A DNA stretch of 64,000 bases from Annona cherimola (GCA_030490835.1 CM059971.1:121056564-121120563); one strand, 5' to 3'; counted from the stretch's first letter, positions 22,664 to 34,523 are shown. Notes: generated by a model not told the origin, from the sequence alone. Numbers and translations are program-made.

Positions 22664-23265
22664 TAGGGGTGTTAAGGGATAGAATTGGACAGGTTCGAGT
22701 CTAATCCTAATCTTAACCTATTTAAAATATCTCAATCCTAATATATTTATTAACCTATTTAAAAAACTTCAACCCTAACTCATTTACAACACATTTAATA
22801 AACGAGTTGATGGGTTGTTAAAGGGTTGTATGGTAAATAACCTGAAAGTTTAGACTCTAGTAGATGATGATCTTGCAGAGAGAAACGAGAGAGTATTTTC
22901 GGCGTAGGAGAAATGAAAATAGGGCAGTAACGGAAAAATAGAATTCGAGCAGTAGTGGAAAAATAAAAATTAGATAACTAGAGGAAGACTTAGAGAGGGA
23001 AAATAACCAAGAAATTTACATGTATATATATAAAACTTTAATGAATTAAATGAGTTAAATGAGTTGAACGAATTAAACGGGTTGAACAGGTTATATGAGT
23101 TAAATGGATTACTAAACGGGCTAACAAGTTATAAAATCTCAATCCTAACACATTTATTTAATTAAATGATTAAACGGGTTGGCGGATTATAACTCATTTA
23201 TTCAAAAATCTCAACTCAAACCCATTTATAAATGGGTTAGACGAGCGGGTTGACGGGACCCTTGC
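22664..23265. mobile_element. ~600-bp repeat family (TAGGGGTGTTAA ends), copy 1
   Basis: Starts TAGGGGTGTTAA and matches the copy at 24607-25226 along its whole length in the same orientation. Its hallmark is many AACGGGTT/TAACCCATTT words: an AACCCATTT-rich first third, a G/A-rich middle and a GGGTTAAACGGGTT-rich last third, so the element can partly fold on itself. Non-coding. The right end is degraded. Confidence 0.75.
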
Positions 23266-23515
23266 CGTTATTGGTCGTCTGCTTCACTTGAAATTTGATT
23301 TTTTTAGAATTTTACACATTAGCTTAATACCAAAACTGTCCATCTCTTTTTTTCATCTTCTCGGGCGGATCCGATGATGGCAGGATTGGCAACTGATGTG
23401 GGCTCAATCTCTTAGACCGAGTTCACCCAATCATATTGGGTCAAATCCACAGCCAGAGACAAAGTTGTAGTCACCAAAGATGAAGCTCCAAATACTTGCC
23501 AGAAAAGCAAATTTG

Positions 23516-23741
23516 GGGTGTGTTTGGGAATGAATAAAACTTTTGATGAAAAGTTTTGGAGAGTAAAAGTTGTCAAATGATGTGAAATAATAAAGGTAAT
23601 GATGAAGAGTAAAGATGATAAAGTTAAAATAGATAGGTTAATTGTATGGGTAGTTGTGTAGAAATGATTGAAAAGTAGGGTAGTTGTATGGGAAAATGTG
23701 AAAAAATAATTAAAAAAATGTCCTCATTGTCAAACACACCC
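23516..23741 (+). mobile_element. MITE, GGGTGTGTTTGG family, TSD TTG
   Basis: Ends GGGTGTGTTTGGG and CAAACACACCC, flanked by TTG at 23513-23515 and 23742-23744. Shares the interior AAAACTTTTGATGAAAAGTT, TAAAATAGATAGGTT and ATTGAAAAGTAGGGTAGTT with the other copies. Confidence 0.85.
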
Positions 23742-23744
23742 TTG

Positions 23745-24606
23745 AAGATATTCGAAGATAGGAGCTGACGACAGACTCTGATAGCAACCATTTGAGAATG
23801 AGATAACCATCCGAAGAGAGCGACGACCCCTGTAAAATCAAACGATGCATAAAACTTTATTGCTGACGACAAAGATGAATAATCACTGAGAACAAATATG
23901 AATAAAATCATCCCCAATGAATGAATCGTAGCTGATGTTGAGCACCAAATCTAGCCCTTTTGTTTTTGATTGATCAGAAGGTTGAAATCAGAAGCCACTG
24001 TGACAGATCGGAGACGCATGATCTAGCAGTCAGAAAAATGAGAATGTGGGTTCAATACTTGAATGAATCTGAGCAGATAATCTAAAGATTCCATAGTATG
24101 CTTGGATTCTCAGTAGCAGATGGATGATAAAAAATACCCCGTCTAGATGGGATGAGCGTTAATACTAGACGATATTGTAGAGGATTTGCAGGACAGTGCT
24201 ACTAGTTTGATGGTGTGTGGCTAGATTTGTAGGAGTTTTTGCCCATCACCGGAATTGTGAAAGACAGCTAAGGACAATCATGTCTCCCAACAATTGCGGA
24301 AGACAGATGGACACTGTTGGAGTCAGAGACACTAGCTTTTAATGGAGAAACAGAGAACAATGGGTGCGGTTATTGCAGAGAAAGTTGTTCAGATAACAAG
24401 AGCTAGCAGATAGCCACCAAAAATGCACACCGGATAGCAAGAGTCAGCAGCAACAACCATTAAAAAGGCATGCTAGATAAGAAGAGTCAATGACAACAAA
24501 AGGATGACAGTCTCGGGGAAGGTCGGAGAAGACACAGAGTAGACGCAGAGCAACTGTGCGGCTTGGGTTTCCTACGGTGAAAACTCACATTTTCTTTGGG
24601 CACAGG
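23745..24606. other. Intergenic stretch of moderate G/C content
   Basis: Non-repetitive within this window, with no open frame longer than about 60 codons and no recognisable domain. It could be the remnant of an older element or gene between the two ~600-bp repeats. Confidence 0.4.
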
Positions 24607-25226
24607 TAGGGACGTTAACAGATAGGGCTGGACCAGTTGGAGTCTAATCCTAATCCTAACTCATTTAAAATATCTCAATCCTAATCCGTTTATTAATTCA
24701 TTTAAAATTTTTTAACCCTAATCCATTTACAACTCATTTAATAAACGGTTTGGTGGGTTGTTAACAGATTGTATAGCAAATAACCTAAAAGCCTAAACTT
24801 TAATAGATAATAATCTCGTAAGAAGAGATGAAAGAGTGTTTTCGGCACAAGAGAAATGGAAATACGACAGTAACGGGAAAATGGAATTAGGGCAGCAGTA
24901 GAAAAATGAAAATTAGGTGACTGAAGGAAGACTTCGAGAGAGAAAATAACTAATGAGTTTACATGTATATATATATAACTTTAATGAGTTAGGCGAGTTA
25001 AATAGGTTGAATGAATTAAACGGGTTAAACAGGTTATATGGGTTAAATGAGTTACTAAACGGGTTGACGAGTTATAAAATCTAAATCTTAATCCATTTAT
25101 TTAATTAAATGGTTAAACGGATTGGCGAATCATAACTCATTTATTCCAAAATCTCAATCCAAACTCATTTATAAACGGGTTTGACGAGCGGGTTGACGGG
25201 TTGACCATAACCTTTAACACCCCTAG
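24607..25226. mobile_element. ~600-bp repeat family, copy 2, best-preserved right end
   Basis: Begins TAGGGACGTTAACAG and ends CTTTAACACCCCTA, so both ends of the family are seen here as an inverted pair. Aligns with copy 1 at about four positions in five by eye, including ATTTACATGTATATATATA and AAACGGGTTGACGAGTTATA. No transposase; a MITE-like non-autonomous element, superfamily undetermined. Confidence 0.78.
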
Positions 25227-26982
25227 GCATAAATGTTATCCCAGTTAAGAACTAATATCTGTCGCTTTAGATTGTAACGACATAGGAGCATTATGTGTAA
25301 AAGTCATAGATATGAGAGAAATATTTTAAAATCTTTCAAGTAAAATATGTAGGTATATTTGGAATTTTTTTTTTTTTACAAAAAAAAATTTAGAGAAAGG
25401 TTAGTTGTTTTTTACTATGTTATTTGCACACCTCAAGCAAAATTAGCAAAATTTCAGTGGAAGCGCAGAAGGCCCGTACTGCTGTCCGGCCATTGGCCCC
25501 TTTCATCATGGAGCATAATTATCTATACAACCAACTTATCTATTTTAATGTTATTCTCTTTACTTCTATTATAGGACATCATTTTCTATCTGTTCACAAA
25601 CTTTCATGCCAAAAACTTTTTATTAAAAGCTTTATTATTTCCCAATCAAACCCTTAATCACTCCAAAGTCATTACTCACATGATTTTAAGCATTTATACA
25701 TCGTAATTAGCATTTGCAATTCATAAACTGATTAAAATTAGGTTTACCTAACTTTGTTACATGCTTATTTATTCAAACAAGAAAATTAATATTGGTCATC
25801 CTCTGCTTACATTATTATTATTCTCAATTAATCATTAAACCCGTGAACATAATAAAATTATAGCATATATATTGCTGCCCAATAAATTTTTTTATTCTAA
25901 GATCAATTTCTTGCCTAAATCAATTCAATGCTAATCTTAGTCATTTCCACCAGCCTCTGTCATCATTGAAGTTTAACAGTCAACTACCAAGATCATTAAA
26001 CATTGTTAAATTCATCCACATCCATTCACAGAACTGTGTACCTACAACTATCATTTAAGCTCACTTCAGCTCTTAAAATTTAGGGATTTAATTAAATTCA
26101 TCCCTTTATCATAATAAATTTCATTACATAAACTCACCAGGTAAATTAACCCGTTCATTCAGCTGTTCCAGATTTAAATTAATTTAAAAGTATCATTTTC
26201 GGCTTCCAAATTTGGGATTTTTTTTTAGCTTCCATATTATAGAAAATACTTAGAATAAATAACATGCAAGAGGGAACAACTTATAAATTACGGATGCCAT
26301 TTTCAGTATCCCCACAGCCCATTGTGGCTTCAATTCTCTTCTATTCAGCATCATTTAGTCTTAAAAGCTTCAAATATTCTAGTTAAACCAACACGCAGGG
26401 TTCGAAATTCCTTCTTACATGACTATCAGCAACCGATCCCAATCTTAAGCCTCAATTTCAGTTTTCCATTTTCGTATGTTTAGGTTCCAAACCTAAAAGT
26501 TGAGAACCCATTATTTGAATTGACATGGAAGCCATAAAATCGAACATACCCCACTCTAACAACTCAAACCCCATCCTAGGGCATGAATCGAAGCTACATT
26601 CAACTCGGTTCCCATGCCAACATGATTAAAATACATGAATACTATATAAATGCGAACATGCAACGCAAAAGAATTTATCCCTACATGGCTTTCAATCACG
26701 ATCTCATAAGCGAGGGTTCGAATCAAAGCAAAATCGTAAGCCTATTAGCTTAAATCCATATAGACATCATGTAAAATTCATGAATTCGAAATCCCTAGCA
26801 TGCAACATCAAAAACTCCTAAAAATTTTGCAACGCTGTATTGAGAATCATGATACAAGTTCAATTCAAGAATCTTTGTATAGCTTGAAACACGCACTAAA
26901 TGATTTCTAATCCTCCGCCGCAGTTCAACGGAATCAACGCAAATGGAATGTTGCCAATGAAGCTCATGCCAAAAACATACAC
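25227..26982. other. Intergenic region
   Basis: A/T-rich, no supported gene. A fragment of the GGGTGTGTTTGG MITE family in inverted orientation (TATCTATTTTAATGTTATTC, GGACATCATTTTCTA) lies at about 25500-25660. The rest shows no structure I can name. Confidence 0.45.
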
Positions 26983-26990
26983 AAAACACC

Positions 26991-27296
26991 AACCGAGGCT
27001 AGCTCGGTTGGTCACCGACAAAGGCGCAAAAAGGGAGTTCGGGAAGTCGGTGCGGGTTCGAATCCCATTCGGGATTTCGGCCAAAAAATATGTACGGGAG
27101 CAAGTGATTTCCTAGGTGGATGGGGTGTGGAAACAGGTGGTCTCCCGATTAGTTGGAAGTTGTGTCTTCCTAATTCTTTCGTGGAGCTGTGTCTCCAGAT
27201 TTCTTTGGAGAAATATGTGTGTCATAGATTTGTAAGAATGTCTTAGATTTTCAGTATAATATGTGTTGAGATATATGTAATTATATACCAATAAAA
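26991..27296 (+). mobile_element. tRNA-derived SINE, 306 bp, with target duplication AAAACACC
   Basis: A polymerase III A-box-like TAGCTCGGTTGG at about 27000-27010 and a perfect B box GGGTTCGAATCCC at 27054-27066 lie at the 5' end, followed by an unrelated body and a 3' A-rich tail. The 8-bp AAAACACC repeats at 26983-26990 and 27297-27304. It lacks a full acceptor stem and anticodon arm, so it is not a tRNA gene. Confidence 0.88.
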
Positions 27297-27304
27297 AAAA
27301 CACC

Positions 27305-28674
27305 TCCTCATCGAGAAAAGATTCGCAGGGCTGGATGAAATACAGCGACGCAGAGTTTCTACAAGTCGCAGGGAAGACTGAATTGGAGATGGGAAGGGAA
27401 ACGAGAAGCTAGGGCATGAATTGGGGAAATCACTATCGATTAGAAAGAAAAACAAAGTGGCCGCATAAAGAGGCTTGGAAGGCTCGATTTCTGTCAGCGT
27501 CTCTCTCCCTCTCTCACGATTTCTATCAGTCTCTATCTCTGTCTGTGATAACATTTCAGGGGGACCTGAATCAATCATTGTACTTGGGAGCCTACGAATG
27601 GAAACACTGCTACTGGCCAACGAACGCATACATGGTGCACATTTTTTCATATGTTATTAAATTTTAGAGAGATCTAAATATTTGTAAACCAACTGTAAGC
27701 ATTGCACTTGGCTTAAATTATCTAGTTGAGACTCTTGATGTTAAATGTCAATTAGATATTTGATGTTGACCTTAAATATAATAAAAGTACGAGTGTGATG
27801 TAATTCCTATGATCTCTCACGATTTTGTGTTTATTAAGATATTTTTAGGACAATTTTTTGGTTTAATAAACGTAATAGAAGTACAAGTGTAATGAGTGGC
27901 TTAGATCTTTGTTAGGATTCGTGCTAAGTTGGCATTGCAAGTCACATGCGTGGTGAGCTGTAGCCACGTCGGCGGAAAATTGGTTGGAGATTAGTCGATA
28001 CAAAGAAGCAAATAAGCATGTGAAGCACATAAGCTCTATAAGTACATGAAATTTGAATATATATTTCAATAGTGGAAAGTTAATTTACATATTTATCCAT
28101 TTACTTATTTATTCGTAATTCCAAATGGAAGGTAATTCCAGAATCAATGAATCATAGAAAGGCAGCCAGCGCGTGCACAGTACCGAATACATAGCCATCA
28201 AGTACTCAAGTGCAGGGGTGCAACTTGGGCCAGGTTGAGCCCCAGCTCGGCCCGTCAAACCCGATTTTTAACGGTGTTAGAACTTGCTTTTCTACGACCC
28301 AAGCCCAATTTCTATTTTATATATAATATCTAAATAATATTTCATTATATTTTTTGTATTTTATGTTATTTATATTTATAAATACATGTTTAACATATTA
28401 TAATTATATTATAAATAAAGATATTATTTTCATTTATATTTATCTTTTATTTCTATAATCTTCTTCATTTATCTTATTTTTTATGTTAAATTTTTCTAAA
28501 GATATTCTTTATAGATGAATGATTTTATTAGTCAGGGCTAAGCAAATGTTCTACTGAGCTTACTTCAAAAAACTCATATACAATAACTTTTCATTTTTCC
28601 TTCATACATTTATTTATCTAAGTATATTTAACCTATAAAATAAGTTTTATAATTTTTAGACATGTATATATATA
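27305..28674. other. Intergenic, partly G/C-rich near 27300-27650
   Basis: A 135-codon minus-strand open frame (27243-27650) begins here and runs into the SINE; it has no recognisable domain. From about 28215 the words GGGCCAGGTTGAGC and CCCGTCAAACCCG suggest an unresolved old repeat also hinted at near 19590. The remainder is A/T-rich. Confidence 0.4.
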
Positions 28675-28945
28675 GGGTGTGTTTGGTAATGAATAAAACT
28701 TTTGATGAAAACTTTTGGAAAGTAAAAGTTGTCAAATGATGTGATATGATAGAGATAATGATGAGTAGTAAAGAGGATAAATTTAAAATAGATAGGTTAG
28801 TTGTGTGGATAGTCGTGTAGAAATAATTGAAAAGTAGGGTAGTTGTATAGGAAAATGTAAAAAAATAATTTAAAAATATGACAGTTGTGGAGAGTGAAAA
28901 GTTTTAGATTGACTTGACATTTTTTGTCGATTGTCAAACACACCC
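28675..28945 (+). mobile_element. MITE, GGGTGTGTTTGG family, full length, TSD ATA
   Basis: Starts GGGTGTGTTTGG and ends CAAACACACCC; flanked by ATA at 28672-28674 and 28946-28948. 271 bp, non-coding, the clearest copy with intact TIRs together with the one at 36203. Confidence 0.88.
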
Positions 28946-28948
28946 ATA

Positions 28949-29672
28949 TTTTTAAAATTTTTAAAGATAAAAGTATTTTAAGTAATATATACATAGATAT
29001 TTAAAAATCTCAAAAAAAGTATACACATATCAAAAAATGGTAAAACTTAATTTATATACAAGTGGACGAAGAGAAAAACAAAAAAAATATTTTAAATGAA
29101 TTTTTTTGAGGTAAACTAAGCGGGACATTTGCTTAGCCTAGGTTAACAGGATCACTCATCTTCTTTATATTGTTATATTTTTTAAAAAATATATGGTTTA
29201 ACTGTATATTCTACTTATACGATTCGTTATTATTATACATTTATATAAAATTTTAAACCTATCACTCTTAAATCAAATGTAAATGTATCAACTTAAATTC
29301 TAATCCAAAATTCAATCTAAACTTGATTTTCAAAAATAGGATTAGAGTTTAAGTTTTATATATAAGATTAGTGTTTTTTTTATGAAAGATTAGTGTTAGG
29401 ACTAGTAATGAAGTTGATGTTTTATAAGTAATGAAGTTGATGAGGCAGACCAAAGTTTCATTAGCGCGAGTTGAACGTTGACAGTATATTTCACGGGGAA
29501 GCTTGACGAGCGAAATACGCTTTCGAAAGGACAGAAGGAAGGGTGAGACTCAGACGAAGAAGATCGTCGGGAATTCTCAAAAGAAAAAAAGAAGATCGTC
29601 AAGAATTTCTCAAAAGAAAAAAGAAGAAGATCGTAAACAAGCTTAGCTACAGCATCGGCAGCAAGATCCGCA
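28949..29672 (+). other. Upstream region of the F-box gene
   Basis: A/T-rich, with part of a foldback-like repeat near 28960-29130 (motif TGGTAAAACTT). The last ~150 bp are A/G-rich (repeated GAAGATCGTC), consistent with a 5' UTR. No secure TATA box. Confidence 0.4.
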
Positions 29673-30233
29673 ATGGCAACTAAAGAATCATCTGCGGTAG
29701 CTGAACCACAGGGAGAGGCGGGGCAAGTTACAGGTAGAAAGAAGATTAGAGATCTTCCAGACAGTAAACTCATGTCCATTCTTACTCTTCTCCCCAAGAA
29801 AGAAGCAGCAAGAACATCCATCCTCTCTAGGTCATGGAGATACCTCTGGCAGGGCATTCCTCATCTCGACATCGACTACCAAATCGCCCCAGCAGACACG
29901 ATCGACTACGAATTTGAAGCCTGCATAGACATTGATAAGTGGTTGTCCGCTGTCTACAACATCTTAATCGAGCGGCAAGGTGCTATAGAGAGTTATCGGA
30001 TCGTTATCCCACAACAGATGCTAGAAGACGAGATGCGGCCAATGCCATGTGTTGATGCCCATGTCAGAAATTTCATTCGTATTCTTTGTAAGAAGGGCAT
30101 CAGCTGTCTTAGATTGGGGGATTATCTTTTGTCATCTGTAAGCGATGGGTACATGCTCCCAATGCAGACATTTTCCTGCCGAAATTTTCAGACACCGGAA
30201 CTCTTCCCCACATTGAATCCCTAAACCTCTGGG

Positions 30234-30432
30234 GGGAAATTTGCGTCATACCCCCTCTAAATTTACGTATTAGTATTTTAGACTCCGACGTTTGCGTATT
30301 AGCATATTAGACCCTAATAAGTTTCATCATTTGCATTTTAAACCCTCCGCACTAACGTCTGCTGTCATGCGCCGTTTAGTCGAGTGCAATGACGAAAATA
30401 ACCCTCAATAAAACAAAATCATAACAGCTAGC
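30234..30432. repeat. Left TIR of the Pack-MULE
   Basis: 199 bp, matching the inverse of 32015-32213 with scattered substitutions from GGGAAATTTGCGTC through to the shared GCTAGC at its inner end. Confidence 0.92.
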
Positions 30433-30918
30433 ACATTCTCTCCGCAGAAAAAAAATAAAAGTTGAAAAGCAGGGCTTAGAGAGAGAGAGGGAGCAGTAAC
30501 AGTAGCAACCACCTCTCGCTTTCCCGTTAGAATTCGCGCACTCAAAAAACGAAAACCCCTCCTTGAAAAAACAAAAAAGAAAAATAGAAAAAGGCTACGA
30601 ATTACGAAATCTTCCTACGTGGGAGAAGAAGCCTTCCTCTCTAGTATCTCTACCATCTTCCACCTCTGTTTAGAAATGCCACAACAGTTGCGGCTGCTCC
30701 ACACCATCAATGATCATCCAATGATGCAGCCACCACTGCAGCAAGGTCTGAAAATTCAGGAATCAACGCCCAGGATAACCCAGTCCACAAAGAAACTTGT
30801 GACAGACATCTTCTCCTCAATGTCTGCGGTAGCCCACGTCAATGGCGAAGATGACGGCAAGGAAGATGGCCACGCTACTGACAGCAAATGCAATGCTCGT
30901 GGGGCGATTGCAAGCTGT

Positions 30919-31743
30919 TGAACGACAATTTCTACACCGGCGAGTGGGTCGGCAGCGTCCCACACGGTGCCGAAAAGTACATCTGGACAGACGGCTGCAT
31001 GTACGAGGGGGAGTGGGCCAGCGACGAGAAAACAGGGCGCAGGACGGGCGTGGGAAGTACGTTTGGAAGGACATGAATGAGTACGAAGGGGAGTGGAAGA
31101 AGGGAAGAATTTCAGGCAAGGGACTGACGGTTTGGGCGAACGACAATAGCTACGAAGGGTTTTGGGAGGATGGGCTGCCCAAGGGAGAAGACAAGATCGA
31201 ATAGGCGAACAGGAGCTTCTACGTCAGGAATTGGAGCAAGGACGATCAGAGCGCCACATATTATCCTTCTGAAGCAAAATCTGGTGTTGGGTTTTCTGAT
31301 TTGAACCAGAAGGAGGTTTTCTCGATGGATTTGGATGGCTTCAACATCTGCCCGGCGGCGGAGGAGAAGGTCTCGGTCCTTTCCTGGCAGAAGATGCTGA
31401 ATTACAGCAGAGAGATGCAGCAGAAGAATAAAAAGACAAAAGGTGGTGGTGGGAGGAAGGAGTGGGGATTGGGAGAGAGAGGTTTCAATAGGATTTGCGT
31501 CTGGCAGATGAACGGGGACATCACCTGCGATATTGTTGTGGGGAGCTCGGTTGTGGAGTGGGAGAGGAAAGAGGGTTCATTGATCTACATGTGGGAGGTG
31601 TGGATTCGATTGGGAAAAGGGCACCGCCACTTTGGAAGAAGACTAAGGAGGTCAAGAAGCAGGGGGAGACAATCTCCAAAGGACGTAAGCACTATGACCT
31701 CATGCTCAGTTTGCAGCTTGGCAGTTCAAATTCGATGGCGTAG
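30919..31743 (+). pseudogene. Captured phosphatidylinositol 4-phosphate 5-kinase fragment (MORN repeats), frameshifted
   Basis: MORN repeats are plain: [45 protein letters not shown] and [16 protein letters not shown] (30919-31190). Then come the linker equivalents SFYVRNWSKDD, TYYPSEA, QKEVFSMDLDGFNICP and, near 31490-31725, RICVWQMNGDITCDIV and ETISKGRKHYDLMLSLQLG, the segment preceding the kinase core. This order is that of plant type-B PIP5K, which makes PI(4,5)P2 at the plasma membrane. Fewer MORN units are present than the usual seven or eight. Frameshifts near 31045, a stop at 31202-31204 and others break it, and the catalytic domain is absent. Not functional as a kinase. Confidence 0.9.
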
Positions 31744-32014
31744 TTTAAGGTGGGTTCTTTACTGGTATGACTGAAATTGGTAGTTGAATTTTTTTCTAAA
31801 AAAAAAAGAATAGAATTATTTGAATTGTTAGGTTGAGATTTTCTTTATCATTTTGTATCCTTATTTTGATGGTCCCAATGACAGTTTGAAGTTCGTGGAG
31901 TCGGCACAAAGAAAAAGATTGCCACAGTTGAATGGACGGAGAAGTGCGTAAAAAGAAGAGGCGGTAGGGAGCGGAGGAAGGGACGAAAGCAAGCTCACGT
32001 TCTAAAGAGAACGG

Positions 32015-32213
32015 GCTAGCTGCTGTGATTTTGTTTTATTGAAAGGCATTTTCGTCATTGTACTCGATTAGATGGTGCATGACAGATGACGTTAGGACGG
32101 AAGGTTTAAAATGCAAATGATGAAACTTATTAGGGTCTAATATGCTAATACGTAAACGTCGGTGTCTAAAATGCTAATATGCAAACTTAGAGGGGGTATG
32201 ACGCAAATTCCCC
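32015..32213. repeat. Right TIR of the Pack-MULE
   Basis: Inverse partner of 30234-30432, ending GGGTATGACGCAAATTCCCC. Confidence 0.92.
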
Positions 32214-32545
32214 ACCTCTCGGATGTACGTATCTCCAGTAATGATTTCGTAGCATTGGTTAGTTCGTGTCCTACACTTCAAAGGTTGTCCGTGTCATTTT
32301 TGGAAGTAAATTGTGACAATCTTAGGATCTAAGCACCAAAGGTCCAAAATTGCAGTTTTGATGCTCACTGCAAGAAGCCCAGCAAGTATTTTCTTGGAGG
32401 ATGCCCCGCAGCTTACAGAAGCTGATATCTTCTTCTCCGATTACGATTTTAATGGCAAGGAACTGCGCGAGCTTGTTGAGCTTCTGACACGCCTTCGTAA
32501 TGTCGAAGTTCTGTTGTTTCGATCAGACCCGTCCTTCCATTTAGG

Positions 32546-34120
32546 GGTTGGTTCTGTTGTTTTTTTTTCATTTTTTTACTTCTTTTCATCAACCAGTCGA
32601 AAATACTTTTTAAAAACTACAAGCTGAAAAATGGTGGTCTACGCATTTTATCGTCAACTGCTTTCCTGCCTTAGAATTATGAATGTGAGCATGATGAAAT
32701 ATAAATAATTTTAGAGAATTATGAATGTGAGAATGGTGAAATATAAATAATTTTAGAGCACTGAATTTTATCCCAAATCTGGAAATTTCTTCTCTAACAC
32801 CCCTTTACTGTTGACACTCTGACCAACCGCCCAAGTCCCCAAAGCAAGGTACATTCCCCTTCACTTTTGATTTCAATAGTAGATGTATCATCATATATAT
32901 GGAGGCACCAAAATCTTTTCTTTCCCTTGGCAATTGAGTGGAATCTTGATCTTTTGCTTGTTGCATCATTGACTTCGGTTGAAAATACCCTGCGGCTACT
33001 ATTTAATAATTCGTCGCTGACTGATGCATTCAACACCCGAGTGCAGTACAAATTATGAAAATGTCATTGATTTTAAAAAAATTTAAAATATTTAAAAGTC
33101 TACAAAAATGGTAAAAATTGATACACATGTTAAATATACCTACATTAATAGTTGTATAAAAAAATAAAAAAAATGGATTTTTGCACCGGGTTCACTCGAT
33201 CCAGACTCTTAATAATCTGGCATGATTAATATGTTTGATCTTTTACTTATTCTCTTGGTTTATATATTAGATGGCTTTGACTTAGATTCAAGCTTGCTCA
33301 TTGTTCGGTTTCTACATTAATGTAGTGCTGATTGCCATCATTTTACTATAATGTTTGAACACTTGTTTTGCAATGTTTGCATAGTGTATTCGACTGATGT
33401 TGAACTATAATCTTGGTACCATTAAGTGGATTGATCTTCTAATGTAATTATCAGTTTCAATAGTATATTTGATTCTCTTTCGAAAAAAAAGTGTATTTGA
33501 TTGACATTTTTTTTAAAATGCTTTTGTTTTCATATATGGTTAGATGTTTTTGATGGAGGTACTAAAGTGTAAACCCATACCCAAACCAAACTGAATCACC
33601 CCAGGTGCACCCTTGTCTTAGATGAAGGGCGAACTCTTCTTCTTTGGAGAGGAAAATTTTATTTTGCCTGTTGAAAGTTTAGAATTGATTGGTGGTTTTT
33701 TGCAAAATAGACATTGTAAGTATGAAATTTTGCATTTTGGCAAATGTTTCTTGGCATTCGTAAGTTGGGAATGAAAAAAAAGCATGAATATAAATTTTCA
33801 ACTAAATTGCTGAGCTAGTAAGTTGTTTTCATTTTTGAGGGCGCTATTAGTATTCTAGAAGAATTTATAACACCTTCGTTTCATATATGTAACACTTAAA
33901 ATATCTTAATGGTAAGATTTGTGTTGCAAAATGCCAAAATGATGAGCCTAAATGCAATTATGTCTACAAACTTTGCTTTATCTGAAACTAAAGCAACATA
34001 GTGTTATCGTTGTATTGAAGCACAGGAACTAATACATTTTTGCCCAATGCTACCTTTTCTTTTTTCTTTCTTTCTTTCTTTTATTTATTTATTTATTTTT
34101 GCCCGAAGCTAGTCTTCAAG
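32546..34120 (+). other. First intron of the F-box pseudogene
   Basis: A/T-rich and non-coding. A tandem duplication of about 50 bp (AATTATGAATGTGAGNATG) lies near 32675-32760. A foldback-like fragment with TGGTAAAAATTG lies near 33060-33200, and (TTTC)n/(ATTT)n runs near 34060-34095 precede exon 2. Confidence 0.5.
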
Positions 34121-34271
34121 ATCTAACTTGGCGGAGAGTCTACCACTACATTCGCAGTTGCATGAGTTGCAGAAACTAGTGCTGCGTGTAAATGTATCTG
34201 ATCTTGATTCACTCTCGTTTTATCTTTTCCTGCTTAGAAGTTGCCCAAACATGAAAGTGTTTGTCTTGGAG

Positions 34272-34523
34272 GTTTGTCTAATCTCTTTTCCACAATAGTC
34301 ATATTTTCTAATCATTTCTTCACATTTTTCTATATTATTATCTTACTTTCTAATCATTTCTTCATAATTAATCTATCTATTTTTTATATTAAACTAATTT
34401 ATCTATTTTAACTTTGTCATATTTACTTCTCATTATTACTCTCATCATATCATATCCTTCTCCCATTTCAAAAATGCCTACACAAGAGATTTTTCTTTAA
34501 AAAATTTTAAATTGGTTTTGCAG
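34272..34523 (+). other. Second intron of the F-box pseudogene, largely a MITE remnant
   Basis: Most of this 252-bp intron resembles an inverted, rearranged copy of the GGGTGTGTTTGG MITE family (TTCTAATCATTTCTTCACATTT, TTTTAACTTTGTCATATTTAC, CATATCATATCCTTCTCCC). The intron may have grown from, or been replaced by, the element. Confidence 0.5.

Larger units (their letters stand above)
30234..32213 (+). mobile_element. Pack-MULE (Mutator-like), 1,980 bp, carrying a PIP5K gene fragment
   Basis: The terminal inverted repeats are 199 bp each (30234-30432 and 32015-32213), starting GGGAAATTTGCGTCATACCC and its counterpart. A 9-bp target duplication flanks it: ACCTCTGGG at 30225-30233 and ACCTCTCGG at 32214-32222 (8 of 9). 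Long TIRs with a 9-bp duplication define Mutator-like elements. There is no transposase; the interior is a captured plant gene fragment, which makes this a Pack-MULE. It landed in exon 1 of the F-box gene. Confidence 0.93.

Noticed and set aside
27000..27070. tRNA gene
   Set aside because: Only A and B box sequence is present, without acceptor stem or anticodon arm, inside a SINE with target duplication and A tail.
29402..29857. 151-codon minus-strand open frame
   Set aside because: Antisense of the F-box exon 1; the plus strand carries the conserved F-box.
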